Source: Novosphingobium sp.
GTDB taxonomy: Bacteria > Pseudomonadota > Alphaproteobacteria > Sphingomonadales > Sphingomonadaceae
DNA length: 8,418 nucleotides
NCBI GenBank assembly: GCA_020853995.1
Contig: JADYXV010000233.1
Location: 1-8,418, forward strand
Direction: 5' to 3'
This document shows, one piece after another, positions 1 through 5,308 of the stretch (the first letter of the stretch is position 1; each line of letters opens with the position of its first letter). A program made the translations under genes and the position numbers. The notes under the pieces are model-generated. The model had not been told where the DNA came from and made no database searches. It worked only from the letters and a program-made list of their open reading frames with translations.

Positions 1-995
1 ACGCCGGAACCTGCATGCAGGCGCAATGTCACACCTTGCCGGTTGGCGGACTGGACGGTCACTGCCGGGCGGCCGAGCGGTCCGGAATAAACCTGTGCGG
101 TTTTCGTCGTCTGGTTTGGTTGTGTCTTGATTGCTAACAGCCGGGCGATGACTTCGGCCGATGCAATGGCGTTTTGCCCCTTTATCCGCCGCTCCTCCTG
201 CTCCCGCGCAATCTTGCGGGCCTCGCGCATGATGGCCGGTGCCGCAACCGGGTCCTCCATCGCCTGTGCAAGCGGATAGGCCGGTTTCAACTGCACGTCG
301 GCAGGGCTGGCAAAGGCTTCCAGCACAATGTCTGAAATACTGGCCACTTTCAGCATTTTGGACAGCCAGCCCTTTGACAGCTTCAACCGTTCTGCCATCC
401 GGGTCATGTGGTTGCCGTAATGATCCTGCAGGGCTTGAGCATAATTGCGCGCGCGTTCCAGATCAGACACGTCCTTGCGCGCGCGGTTTTCCAGATCGGC
501 GAGGCGGAAGGCCGCTTCGTCATCCAGTGCAACGACTTGCGCAACGAACTGCATTTCGGGGTAGGAGTTGGCGCGTAGCCATGAAATTGACCAATGGCGG
601 CGTGTGCCTGCAATGACTTCAAAATCATGATGCGGATCGCCTTCGACACGGCGCACCACCGCGGGCACTTTCTGACCCCCTTCAGCGATGATGGAATCAA
701 TCAGCTCGGCGCAGGATTCCTTGGACAAGTGTTGGTACGAACGCGCATTGCCTGTCCACACTCTTACCCGGTCGGGGTTAAGCAGCAATTGGGTAACCTG
801 CCGCACTTCGCCGCTGGCGACGCGCGCCAGCGCCGATTCACGGCCCAGCAACGTGGTGCCGCGCATCCGGTCATGGCGGGGAAGGGCAGGGGCCTCTTCA
901 GCCACTGTATCTGATGTGGCCGCAGTTTCCGGTTCAGATTCAATGACTTCATCTGCCAGCAATGCAGCAAGATAATCAGACTGCTTACGCGCCAT
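1..995 (-). CDS. parB: ParB/RepB-type plasmid partition protein, C-terminus cut by window edge
   Basis: ParB proteins bind centromere (parS) sites, load as CTP-dependent clamps and are moved by ParA. The minus frame is open for 331 codons from the ATG at 993-995 to the left edge with no stop, so the 3' end is missing, though the length is already near the usual size for plasmid ParBs. The N-terminal ParB/Srx fold covers about residues 66-165, with a GGQKVPAVVRRV stretch (106-117) and the arginine motif GTRRHW at 130-135 (more often GERRxR or GHRRxR). ENRARKDVSDLERARNY (169-185) leads into the central helix-turn-helix (about 195-220, AERLKLSKGWLSKML). Residues 258-273 are highly charged and helical. 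A strong Shine-Dalgarno GAGGTGAG at 998-1005 fixes the start. It lies 80 bp downstream of parA on the same strand and is probably co-transcribed with it. The family call is secure; parB or repB naming depends on the replicon type. Confidence 0.9.
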   Translation of the reverse strand, partial: MARKQSDYLAALLADEVIESEPETAATSDTVAEEAPALPRHDRMRGTTLLGRESALARVASGEVRQVTQLLLNPDRVRVWTGNARSYQHLSKESCAELIDSIIAEGGQKVPAVVRRVEGDPHHDFEVIAGTRRHWSISWLRANSYPEMQFVAQVVALDDEAAFRLADLENRARKDVSDLERARNYAQALQDHYGNHMTRMAERLKLSKGWLSKMLKVASISDIVLEAFASPADVQLKPAYPLAQAMEDPVAAPAIMREARKIAREQEERRIKGQNAIASAEVIARLLAIKTQPNQTTKTAQVYSGPLGRPAVTVQSANRQGVTLRLHAGSG

Positions 996-1019
996 GGCTC
1001 ACCTCGAATCGGGAAGAGC

Positions 1020-1041
1020 GGAACATATGTGGAACATATGT
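1020..1041. repeat. two adjacent 11-bp direct repeats GGAACATATGT between parA and parB
   Basis: GGAACATATGT occurs at 1020-1030 and again, directly abutting, at 1031-1041. Each unit contains the perfect 8-bp palindrome ACATATGT (1023-1030 and 1034-1041). The 11-bp period places both palindromes on about the same helical face, as expected for cooperative binding by a dimeric protein. The site sits in the 80-bp parA-parB gap, where a partition centromere (parS) or an operator for parB could lie. The repeat is seen directly; the function is inferred from position only. Confidence 0.6.
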
Positions 1042-1075
1042 GTGTAGGAAAGAGGGCGAACAGGAAAAACCAGCA

Positions 1076-2278
1076 TCACGCATGGATCACATCCTCTTCC
1101 CGCGCGGGGGCCACGCGGCCCCATCCGGCGCGGACCAGCTGTTCGATCTGACCCAGGGCTTCGTCCAGATTGGCCTTGCAGCGTTTGTGTGTGCGCGGGG
1201 TGCCGATGGGCTTCTCCAGCTCGTAAATCGTCATCATTCGCAGCGCTGCATGGCTGATTTCGGCGCTTTCAAGGATCGGCACGGGCAGCAGGGCAGGGCC
1301 GAACGTCTGTTCCATGATCGTACGCACCATTTCGTGGCTGGGATCGCCACCATCGAATTTCGAGCAGATCAGGCGGACGAATGTGTAATCAACCGCGATG
1401 CCAGCTTCGATCAATTGCGCGATGACCTGATCCATCATCGAGAGAAATTGCACGGTCGAGCAGAAATCGGGCGTGGTTGCCGCCAATGGCACCAGCAAGG
1501 CGTTTGCCGCCTGCATCACGGCGAGTGAAATCGTGCCGAGGGCCGGGGGCGGGTCAAGGATCACCACGTCGTAATCGCGGGCCATATCCTGCAAGCCCGC
1601 CTTCAACTTGCGGAAACGCGCGGCCAGCACCGATTGGCCATCTGCGCCCGATGCCGCCAGTTCGTATTCCACATCGAACAGTTCAAGGTTCGACGGGATC
1701 AGATCGACATTGGGCCAGGGCGTGCGCTTTACGGCATAAAGCAGGTCGGTCTGGGTCGGATCGATCGAAAGATAGGGATAAAGCGTTTCATCGCGCGTGA
1801 TGTTGAAGTGCGGATTGAAGCCGAACAGCGTGGTTGTGGTGGCCTGGCTGTCGCAATCAACCACCAGAACGCGGTAACCCTGCACCCCGAAATAGTGGGC
1901 CAGATGCGTAGTGACGGTGGATTTTCCCACCCCGCCCTTGAAATTCTGCACCGCGATGATCGCCGGTACATCGCCCGATGCGCGGGCAGGCGAAGCACCC
2001 AGCACTTCGCGCATGCGCAACATGTCGGTCATCGAATAGCCAAGGCGGCGCCCGTTTTCGCCAGCAGGCGGCGGGGGCAGGCGGCCATCGTCTTCGGCCA
2101 TGCGAATGCGATTCGTGGAACAGCCCAGCAATTGCGCCGCTTCCGCAATGCCGTAACGCACGCTAAGCTCTTTCCGGCTTTCCGGCAGGAAAGCCTTGCG
2201 GCGCAGGCGTTCAATCATGCGTTCACCCGCCGAAGCAAGATCGCCTATCTGGCTCACTATTGAATTGGATTCGGCCAT
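1076..2278 (-). CDS. parA: type Ia ParA partition ATPase with N-terminal DNA-binding domain
   Basis: A Walker-type (deviant Walker A) ATPase that binds nucleoid DNA and moves ParB-bound plasmid copies apart. In the 400-residue protein, residues about 38-93 form a MerR-like helix-turn-helix (YGIAEAAQLLGCSTNRIRMAEDDGRLP, then a YSMTDMLRMREVLG helix). This domain marks the type Ia group (P1 and F relatives), whose ParA or its equivalent also represses its own operon. The ATPase domain starts near residue 105: Walker A FKGGVGKST at 113-121 with the signature lysine K114, Walker A' VLVVDCDSQA at 137-146, Walker B VVILDPPP at 238-245. The size fits type Ia (about 390-420 residues), whereas type Ib and chromosomal ParAs are shorter. 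The start ATG at 2276-2278 has AAGG six bases upstream (2285-2288). It is the first gene of a parAB operon on the minus strand and is divergent from the SDR gene. Confidence 0.93.
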   Translation of the reverse strand: MAESNSIVSQIGDLASAGERMIERLRRKAFLPESRKELSVRYGIAEAAQLLGCSTNRIRMAEDDGRLPPPPAGENGRRLGYSMTDMLRMREVLGASPARASGDVPAIIAVQNFKGGVGKSTVTTHLAHYFGVQGYRVLVVDCDSQATTTTLFGFNPHFNITRDETLYPYLSIDPTQTDLLYAVKRTPWPNVDLIPSNLELFDVEYELAASGADGQSVLAARFRKLKAGLQDMARDYDVVILDPPPALGTISLAVMQAANALLVPLAATTPDFCSTVQFLSMMDQVIAQLIEAGIAVDYTFVRLICSKFDGGDPSHEMVRTIMEQTFGPALLPVPILESAEISHAALRMMTIYELEKPIGTPRTHKRCKANLDEALGQIEQLVRAGWGRVAPAREEDVIHA

Positions 2279-2289
2279 GACGCGCCTTT

Positions 2290-2338
2290 TTGAAGGTATA
2301 TTCCATACTTAATAACCGATAACCTTCAATTGATCAAT
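2290..2338 (-). promoter_or_regulatory. parA promoter embedded in an inverted-repeat operator
   Basis: Read on the minus strand, a -35 box TTGATC (2332-2337) is followed after exactly 17 bp by a -10 box TATTAA (2309-2314), which puts the transcription start near 2302, about 25 bp before the parA ATG. An inverted repeat with 8-bp arms, TTGAAGGT at 2290-2297 and ACCTTCAA at 2322-2329, spans the -10 and the start region. The -35 lies inside a perfect 10-bp palindrome, ATTGATCAAT (2329-2338). The HTH-bearing ParA is the natural candidate repressor. The sequences are seen; promoter and operator function are inferred. Confidence 0.55.
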
Positions 2339-2492
2339 CGGCGCAGACAATTCATATCAATGCCCTGAAATTGCAGTGGACCGCGCGCATGATCTATCGC
2401 CGGGGCGCATTATTGCACGGCTTGCGCGCATGGTTGACGCTGCTGGCCTGATCCCGCACGGATGGTGCAAATCTGACTGGATGGAGAGTAGC

Positions 2493-3170
2493 ATGCGTTC
2501 GATCATTGTGACCGGGGGATTTGGCATTTTGGGCCGTGCCGTGGCGCAGGCTTTCCGCGATAATGGTGACCGCGTAGCGCGGGTGGACTTTGCGGCCACC
2601 GCAGCAGATCAAAACCCCGGTGGCCTGGATATTGGCGGGGTTGACCTGACCGATGCAGATGCCGCTGCCAAAGTCGTGGCGCAAGTGACCGGTGTGCAGG
2701 GCGGCATCGATGTCCTGGTCAATGTGGCTGGCGGCTTTGTATGGGAGCCGCTGGCCGATGGCGGACCCGATACATGGTCGCGCATGTTTGCCATGAATGC
2801 AATGACTTGCGCGAACATGACGCGCGCTGCCCTGCCAGCAATGCGCACCACGGCGTGCGCGGCCATTGTCAACATCGGCGCAGGATCGGCGCTGGTGGCA
2901 GGCGCGGGCATGGGCGCTTATGCGGCATCAAAAGCCGCCGTCCACAAACTGACCGAAAGCCTTGCCGCCGAATTGGCAGGCACCGATTGCACCGTGAATG
3001 CCGTACTGCCCAGCATCATCGATACACCCGCCAACCGCGCCGATATGCCGGATGCCGATTTCGCAACATGGGTTCAGCCCGCGTCGCTCGCAAAAGTGAT
3101 CGTGTTTCTGGCAAGTGCCGGTGCGCGCAACATTTCGGGCGCGCTGATCCCTGTTTCACGTGGGGGATAG
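2493..3170 (+). CDS. SDR family NAD(P)-dependent oxidoreductase, lacking the usual catalytic serine
   Basis: A cytoplasmic short-chain dehydrogenase/reductase of 225 residues, the size of classical SDRs. The Rossmann glycine motif is TGGFGILG (7-14), closer to the TGxxGxxG spacing than to the classical TGxxxGxG. An acidic D32 ends the second strand (RVARVDF), which in this family favours NAD(H) over NADP(H). NVAG is at 77-80, the active-site asparagine N102 is in MFAMNAM, and the YAASK motif gives Y143 and K147. The residue 13 before the tyrosine, serine in FabG-like enzymes, is alanine (A130 in VNIGAGSA); S132 is nearby but two positions off. Substrate is not predictable. The start at 2493 is chosen because GGAG (2483-2486) lies six bases before it; an in-frame ATG at 2481 lacks such a site. 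It is divergent from parA, and cysQ follows after 80 bp. Confidence 0.85.
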   Translation: MRSIIVTGGFGILGRAVAQAFRDNGDRVARVDFAATAADQNPGGLDIGGVDLTDADAAAKVVAQVTGVQGGIDVLVNVAGGFVWEPLADGGPDTWSRMFAMNAMTCANMTRAALPAMRTTACAAIVNIGAGSALVAGAGMGAYAASKAAVHKLTESLAAELAGTDCTVNAVLPSIIDTPANRADMPDADFATWVQPASLAKVIVFLASAGARNISGALIPVSRGG

Positions 3171-3175
3171 CGCTT

Positions 3176-3191
3176 GCTCCTGTATGGGAGC
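3176..3191 (+). promoter_or_regulatory. small hairpin just after the SDR gene, copy 1 of GCTCC-N3-ATGGGAGC
   Basis: GCTCC (3176-3180) can pair with GGAGC (3187-3191) around a 6-base loop, starting 6 bp after the SDR stop codon. No T-run follows, so it is not a standard intrinsic terminator, though it could protect the 3' end of the SDR transcript. The sequence nearly repeats at 4093-4108 in front of luxR (GCTCC, three different bases, ATGGGAGC). The 3' arm carries a Shine-Dalgarno-like GGGAG. Confidence 0.35.
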
Positions 3192-3250
3192 TTTGCTGCA
3201 TGTGTGGTTGGGCAAGGGAGGGGGTCTAAGCGCTTTAAAAGGATGCCTTG

Positions 3251-3988
3251 ATGACTGACGCTGAACTTGCTGCCCATCTTGCCGATTATGCCGGACGCCT
3301 GCTGGTAACGGTGCGCGAAAGTGGCGTGTTTGGTCCCAAACCGCTGGGCAAGGCAGGGGATGCTGCTGCCAATGAATTTCTGGTCCACGCCTTGCGTGAA
3401 CAGCGTCCCGATGATGGCCTGCTGTCCGAAGAGGAAAAGGACAACCTTGACCGCTTGACCTTTGCCCGCACGTGGATTGTCGATCCGGTCGACGGCACGC
3501 GCGAATATGGTGAAGCGCGGGCCGACTGGGCGGTCCATGTCGGGCTGGCGATTGACGGCGTGGCCAGTATTGGTGCCGTGGCGCTGCCGGGTGCCGGCCT
3601 TGTCCTGCGCACCGATCAGCCGCAAGAAGTGCCGCCAGCGCCGGAAAAATTGCGCATGGTCGTCAGCCGCACCCGCCCTGCGCGTGAAGCGGTTGCCGTG
3701 GCTGAAAAACTGGGGGCAGAACTCGTGCCCATGGGCAGCGCCGGTGCCAAGGCAATGGCCGTCATTCTTGGCGATGCGGACATCTATCTGCATTCGGGCG
3801 GACAATATGAATGGGATTCCTGCGCGCCGGTGGCCGTGGCGCTGGCGCACGGCCTGCACTGTTCGCGCATCGATGGTTCGCCGCTGGTCTATAACCAGGC
3901 CGATACCTACATGCCCGATCTGCTGATCTGCCGGACCGAACACGCCGCGATGGTGCTGGCCGAAATCGCGGCTTTGGGCGAAGGCTGA
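3251..3988 (+). CDS. cysQ: CysQ-type 3'(2'),5'-bisphosphate nucleotidase (inositol monophosphatase superfamily)
   Basis: This family removes the 3'-phosphate from adenosine 3',5'-bisphosphate (PAP), the by-product of PAPS-dependent sulfate reduction and sulfotransfer, in a Mg-dependent, lithium-sensitive reaction in the cytoplasm. The 245-residue protein has the superfamily's metal motifs in order: KAGD at 34-37, LLSEEEKD at 57-64 (E60/E61), the signature WIVDPVDGTREY at 75-86 (D78, D81, T83), and YEWDSCAP at 186-193 (D189). The length suits bacterial CysQ (about 245-265). The assignment to CysQ rather than inositol monophosphatase (SuhB) or fructose bisphosphatase rests on the SEEE and DPVDGTREY wording and is likely but not certain. 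The start ATG at 3251 has AAAAGGA (3237-3243) seven bases upstream; a TTG immediately before it is in frame but unlikely. No other sulfur-assimilation gene lies nearby. Confidence 0.85.
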   Translation: MTDAELAAHLADYAGRLLVTVRESGVFGPKPLGKAGDAAANEFLVHALREQRPDDGLLSEEEKDNLDRLTFARTWIVDPVDGTREYGEARADWAVHVGLAIDGVASIGAVALPGAGLVLRTDQPQEVPPAPEKLRMVVSRTRPAREAVAVAEKLGAELVPMGSAGAKAMAVILGDADIYLHSGGQYEWDSCAPVAVALAHGLHCSRIDGSPLVYNQADTYMPDLLICRTEHAAMVLAEIAALGEG

Positions 3989-4040
3989 TTGCCCACCCTG
4001 CTGCAACGAATTCCCCTTCGGCAGCTTAGGCTCTAAACTC

Positions 4041-4069
4041 CGTCATGCTGAACTTGTTTCAGCATGACG
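4041..4069. repeat. perfect 12-bp-arm palindrome with CTTGT loop, intergenic REP-like element
   Basis: CGTCATGCTGAA (4041-4052) and its exact complement TTCAGCATGACG (4058-4069) flank the five bases CTTGT. From memory, short palindromes with a CTTG-containing loop and GTCATGCTGAA-like arms are widespread between genes in sphingomonads and related alphaproteobacteria, as small dispersed repeats. Only one copy is in this window. It lies between cysQ and luxR with no T-run after it, so it may act as a transcript-end stabiliser, a weak bidirectional terminator or simply a mobile palindrome. Confidence 0.7.
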
Positions 4070-4091
4070 TGACCCCAACGCTTGACGAGCG

Positions 4092-4109
4092 CGCTCCCAC
4101 ATGGGAGCG
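4092..4109 (+). promoter_or_regulatory. hairpin covering the luxR ribosome binding site, copy 2 of GCTCC-N3-ATGGGAGC
   Basis: CGCTCCC (4092-4098) pairs perfectly with GGGAGCG (4103-4109) around the four bases ACAT. The 3' arm contains GGGAG (4103-4107), the only Shine-Dalgarno-like sequence before the luxR ATG at 4116, with a spacing of eight bases. If the transcript covers this region, the stem would hide the ribosome binding site. The pairing is seen directly; the regulatory role is inferred. Confidence 0.45.
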
Positions 4110-4115
4110 TAAGTC

Positions 4116-5228
4116 ATGGTTTCGACTTCTGCTGACCAGCGCGAGCTTTATCTGCCCTTGATCGAAGGGATTCAGGAAGAGCCGCCGTTTGGGGTCTTCA
4201 TGCGCAATCTGGTGGCGCGAGCGGGCGCGCGGCGGGCGTTCATGTTCGTCGATCTGGCTAATGCAGCACTGGATCAGGAATCGGCGGTCCTCCACGTGAT
4301 GTCGCCGCGCGCTGCGCATGAACCGCGTCTGGATTTCCAGCGGCTCCGTGCATTGCGCCTGCATCCTTTCGGGCGTTTGCGGCCGGAACGGGTCTATTCG
4401 CTCGATGAAATGCTGGATTACGATGATCCGGCGCAATTGGCAGTGCAGCGGGCGGCGCTGGAAGAAATGGGCATCCGTTATGCCCGCTGGTTGCGCATCA
4501 GCGCAGGCGGTGCAGCGGACGCATGGCTGGTGCTGGTGCGCCTGCGTGAGGATTTTTCGGCTGCCGCCGTGGCAACCCTGTCGGCCATTGCGCCGCACAT
4601 GGCATCGGCGTTGCGCATGCTGGTGGCGTTGAATGCGCAACGGTTGCAAGCGGCAATGGCGCAATCGGCACTTGCGCGTATGGGCATCGGGCAAATTGCG
4701 CTGGATGGCGGCGGACGGGTTATGGCAGCTGATGCAAAAGCTGAAGCGATGCTGTCCTTCACGCCAGAGCCGGGGCAGCGGGCAGGGCGCAGGCTGGCCT
4801 TATTGCCCGAAGCTGCGCGCGCGGTGGAACAGGCCTGTGCGGCATTGACTGACGATCGCGGTGGGGGCGTGCAGGTGGTGCGGATTGATGCCCGGCGCGG
4901 GATCGATCTGCTGTTGCGGCGCGCCGATCTGCACTTGTCCGAAGCGGCGGCGCGGCCACAGATTATCGGCGTTTTGCGGACAGATAGCCGCGAAGACCCT
5001 GGCGAAGGGGCGCAAGTGTTGCAGGCCGTGCATGGGCTTTCATCGCGTGAAGCTGCACTGGCGCAGGCGTTGTCATGCGGAGAGCCGCTGGTCGAGGCGG
5101 GAACGGAACTGGGCCTGACGGTGGAAACGACGCGCAATTATTCGAAACGGATTTACGGCAAGACCGGCGCTGCGGGACAGGCCGATCTGGTGCGGATGGT
5201 GCTGACAGGGCTTGCGCCACTGGCCTGA
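4116..5228 (+). CDS. LuxR-family transcriptional regulator with GAF-like and PAS-like sensor regions
   Basis: A 370-residue DNA-binding regulator. The C-terminal GerE-type helix-turn-helix lies at about 307-363 (LSSREAALAQAL, then LGLTVETTRNYSKRIYGKTG, then ADLVRMV), matching the LuxR pattern of LTxRE followed by a recognition helix and IYxKxG. The first 170 residues resemble a GAF-type sensor, starting YLPLIEGIQEEPPFGVFMRNLVARAGA. Residues about 186-290 look PAS-like (MGIGQIALDGGGRVMAADAKAEAML). The helix-rich 160-186 joins the two. There is no receiver domain or conserved phospho-acceptor aspartate, and no autoinducer-synthase gene nearby, so it probably senses a small molecule or redox cue, not a phosphorelay or a local quorum signal. 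It converges on dabA, ending 80 bp from the dabA stop. Its ribosome binding site lies in a hairpin. Domain calls other than the HTH are by eye. Confidence 0.8.
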   Translation: MVSTSADQRELYLPLIEGIQEEPPFGVFMRNLVARAGARRAFMFVDLANAALDQESAVLHVMSPRAAHEPRLDFQRLRALRLHPFGRLRPERVYSLDEMLDYDDPAQLAVQRAALEEMGIRYARWLRISAGGAADAWLVLVRLREDFSAAAVATLSAIAPHMASALRMLVALNAQRLQAAMAQSALARMGIGQIALDGGGRVMAADAKAEAMLSFTPEPGQRAGRRLALLPEAARAVEQACAALTDDRGGGVQVVRIDARRGIDLLLRRADLHLSEAAARPQIIGVLRTDSREDPGEGAQVLQAVHGLSSREAALAQALSCGEPLVEAGTELGLTVETTRNYSKRIYGKTGAAGQADLVRMVLTGLAPLA

Positions 5229-5256
5229 TTCACTGGCCTGATTCATCGGCCTGAGC
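5218..5256. repeat. 13-bp tandem repeat across the luxR stop codon
   Basis: CACTGGCCTGATT occurs at 5218-5230 and 5231-5243, followed by a degraded third copy (CATCGGCCTGAGC, 5244-5256). The luxR stop TGA (5226-5228) lies in the first copy, so the other two fall after the gene and repeat its last codons. The 13-bp period is not a multiple of three, so it cannot be an in-frame protein repeat. It looks like recent slippage or local duplication. Confidence 0.75.
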
Positions 5257-5261
5257 GAGGT

Positions 5262-5299
5262 GGCTCCACCCCTTTCCCTTTGCAAAAAGGGGCAGAGCC
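5262..5299. terminator. bidirectional terminator-like hairpin between convergent luxR and dabA
   Basis: GGCTC (5262-5266) pairs with GAGCC (5295-5299), and CCCCTTT (5269-5275) pairs with AAAGGGG (5286-5292), with a symmetric CA/CA mismatch between the two stems and a 10-base loop. An alternative inner stem CCCTTT (5276-5281) with AAAGGG (5286-5291) has a GCAA tetraloop. It occupies the 80-bp gap between the ends of two convergent genes, where both transcripts should stop. Neither side has a good T-run, so it may slow or trim transcripts more than terminate them intrinsically. Confidence 0.55.
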
Positions 5300-5308
5300 T
5301 TTCCGTGC

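Noticed and set aside
1020..1041. The 11-bp repeats as replication iterons
   Set aside because: Only two units are present and no initiator gene or AT-rich origin lies beside them; a ParA/ParB site fits the position better.
962..1528. Plus-strand frame (188 codons) over the parA-parB gap and the parA 3' end
   Set aside because: It is antisense to parA, has no credible ribosome binding site or family resemblance, and its N-terminal part is just the intergenic repeat region translated.
2434..2462. TTGACG as a -35 box for an SDR promoter
   Set aside because: No acceptable -10 lies 16-18 bp downstream (CACGGA at 17 bp), so I do not call a promoter.
2376..2492. Extended N-terminus of the SDR protein
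   Set aside because: SDRs begin just before the first strand of the Rossmann fold; MRSIIVTGG at 2493 is the natural start with a well-placed GGAG.
3074..4006. Minus-strand open frame (310 codons) opposite cysQ and the SDR end
   Set aside because: The product is His/Gln/Arg-rich without domain motifs, crosses the intergenic region, and mirrors the codon pattern of cysQ, which has clear catalytic motifs.
4000..4025. GCTGC/GCAGC inverted repeat after cysQ as a terminator
   Set aside because: The 5-bp stem with a 16-base loop and no T-run is too weak.
5218..5256. Short tandem repeats as a CRISPR array
   Set aside because: The units are 13 bp with no spacers between them, and no cas genes are present.
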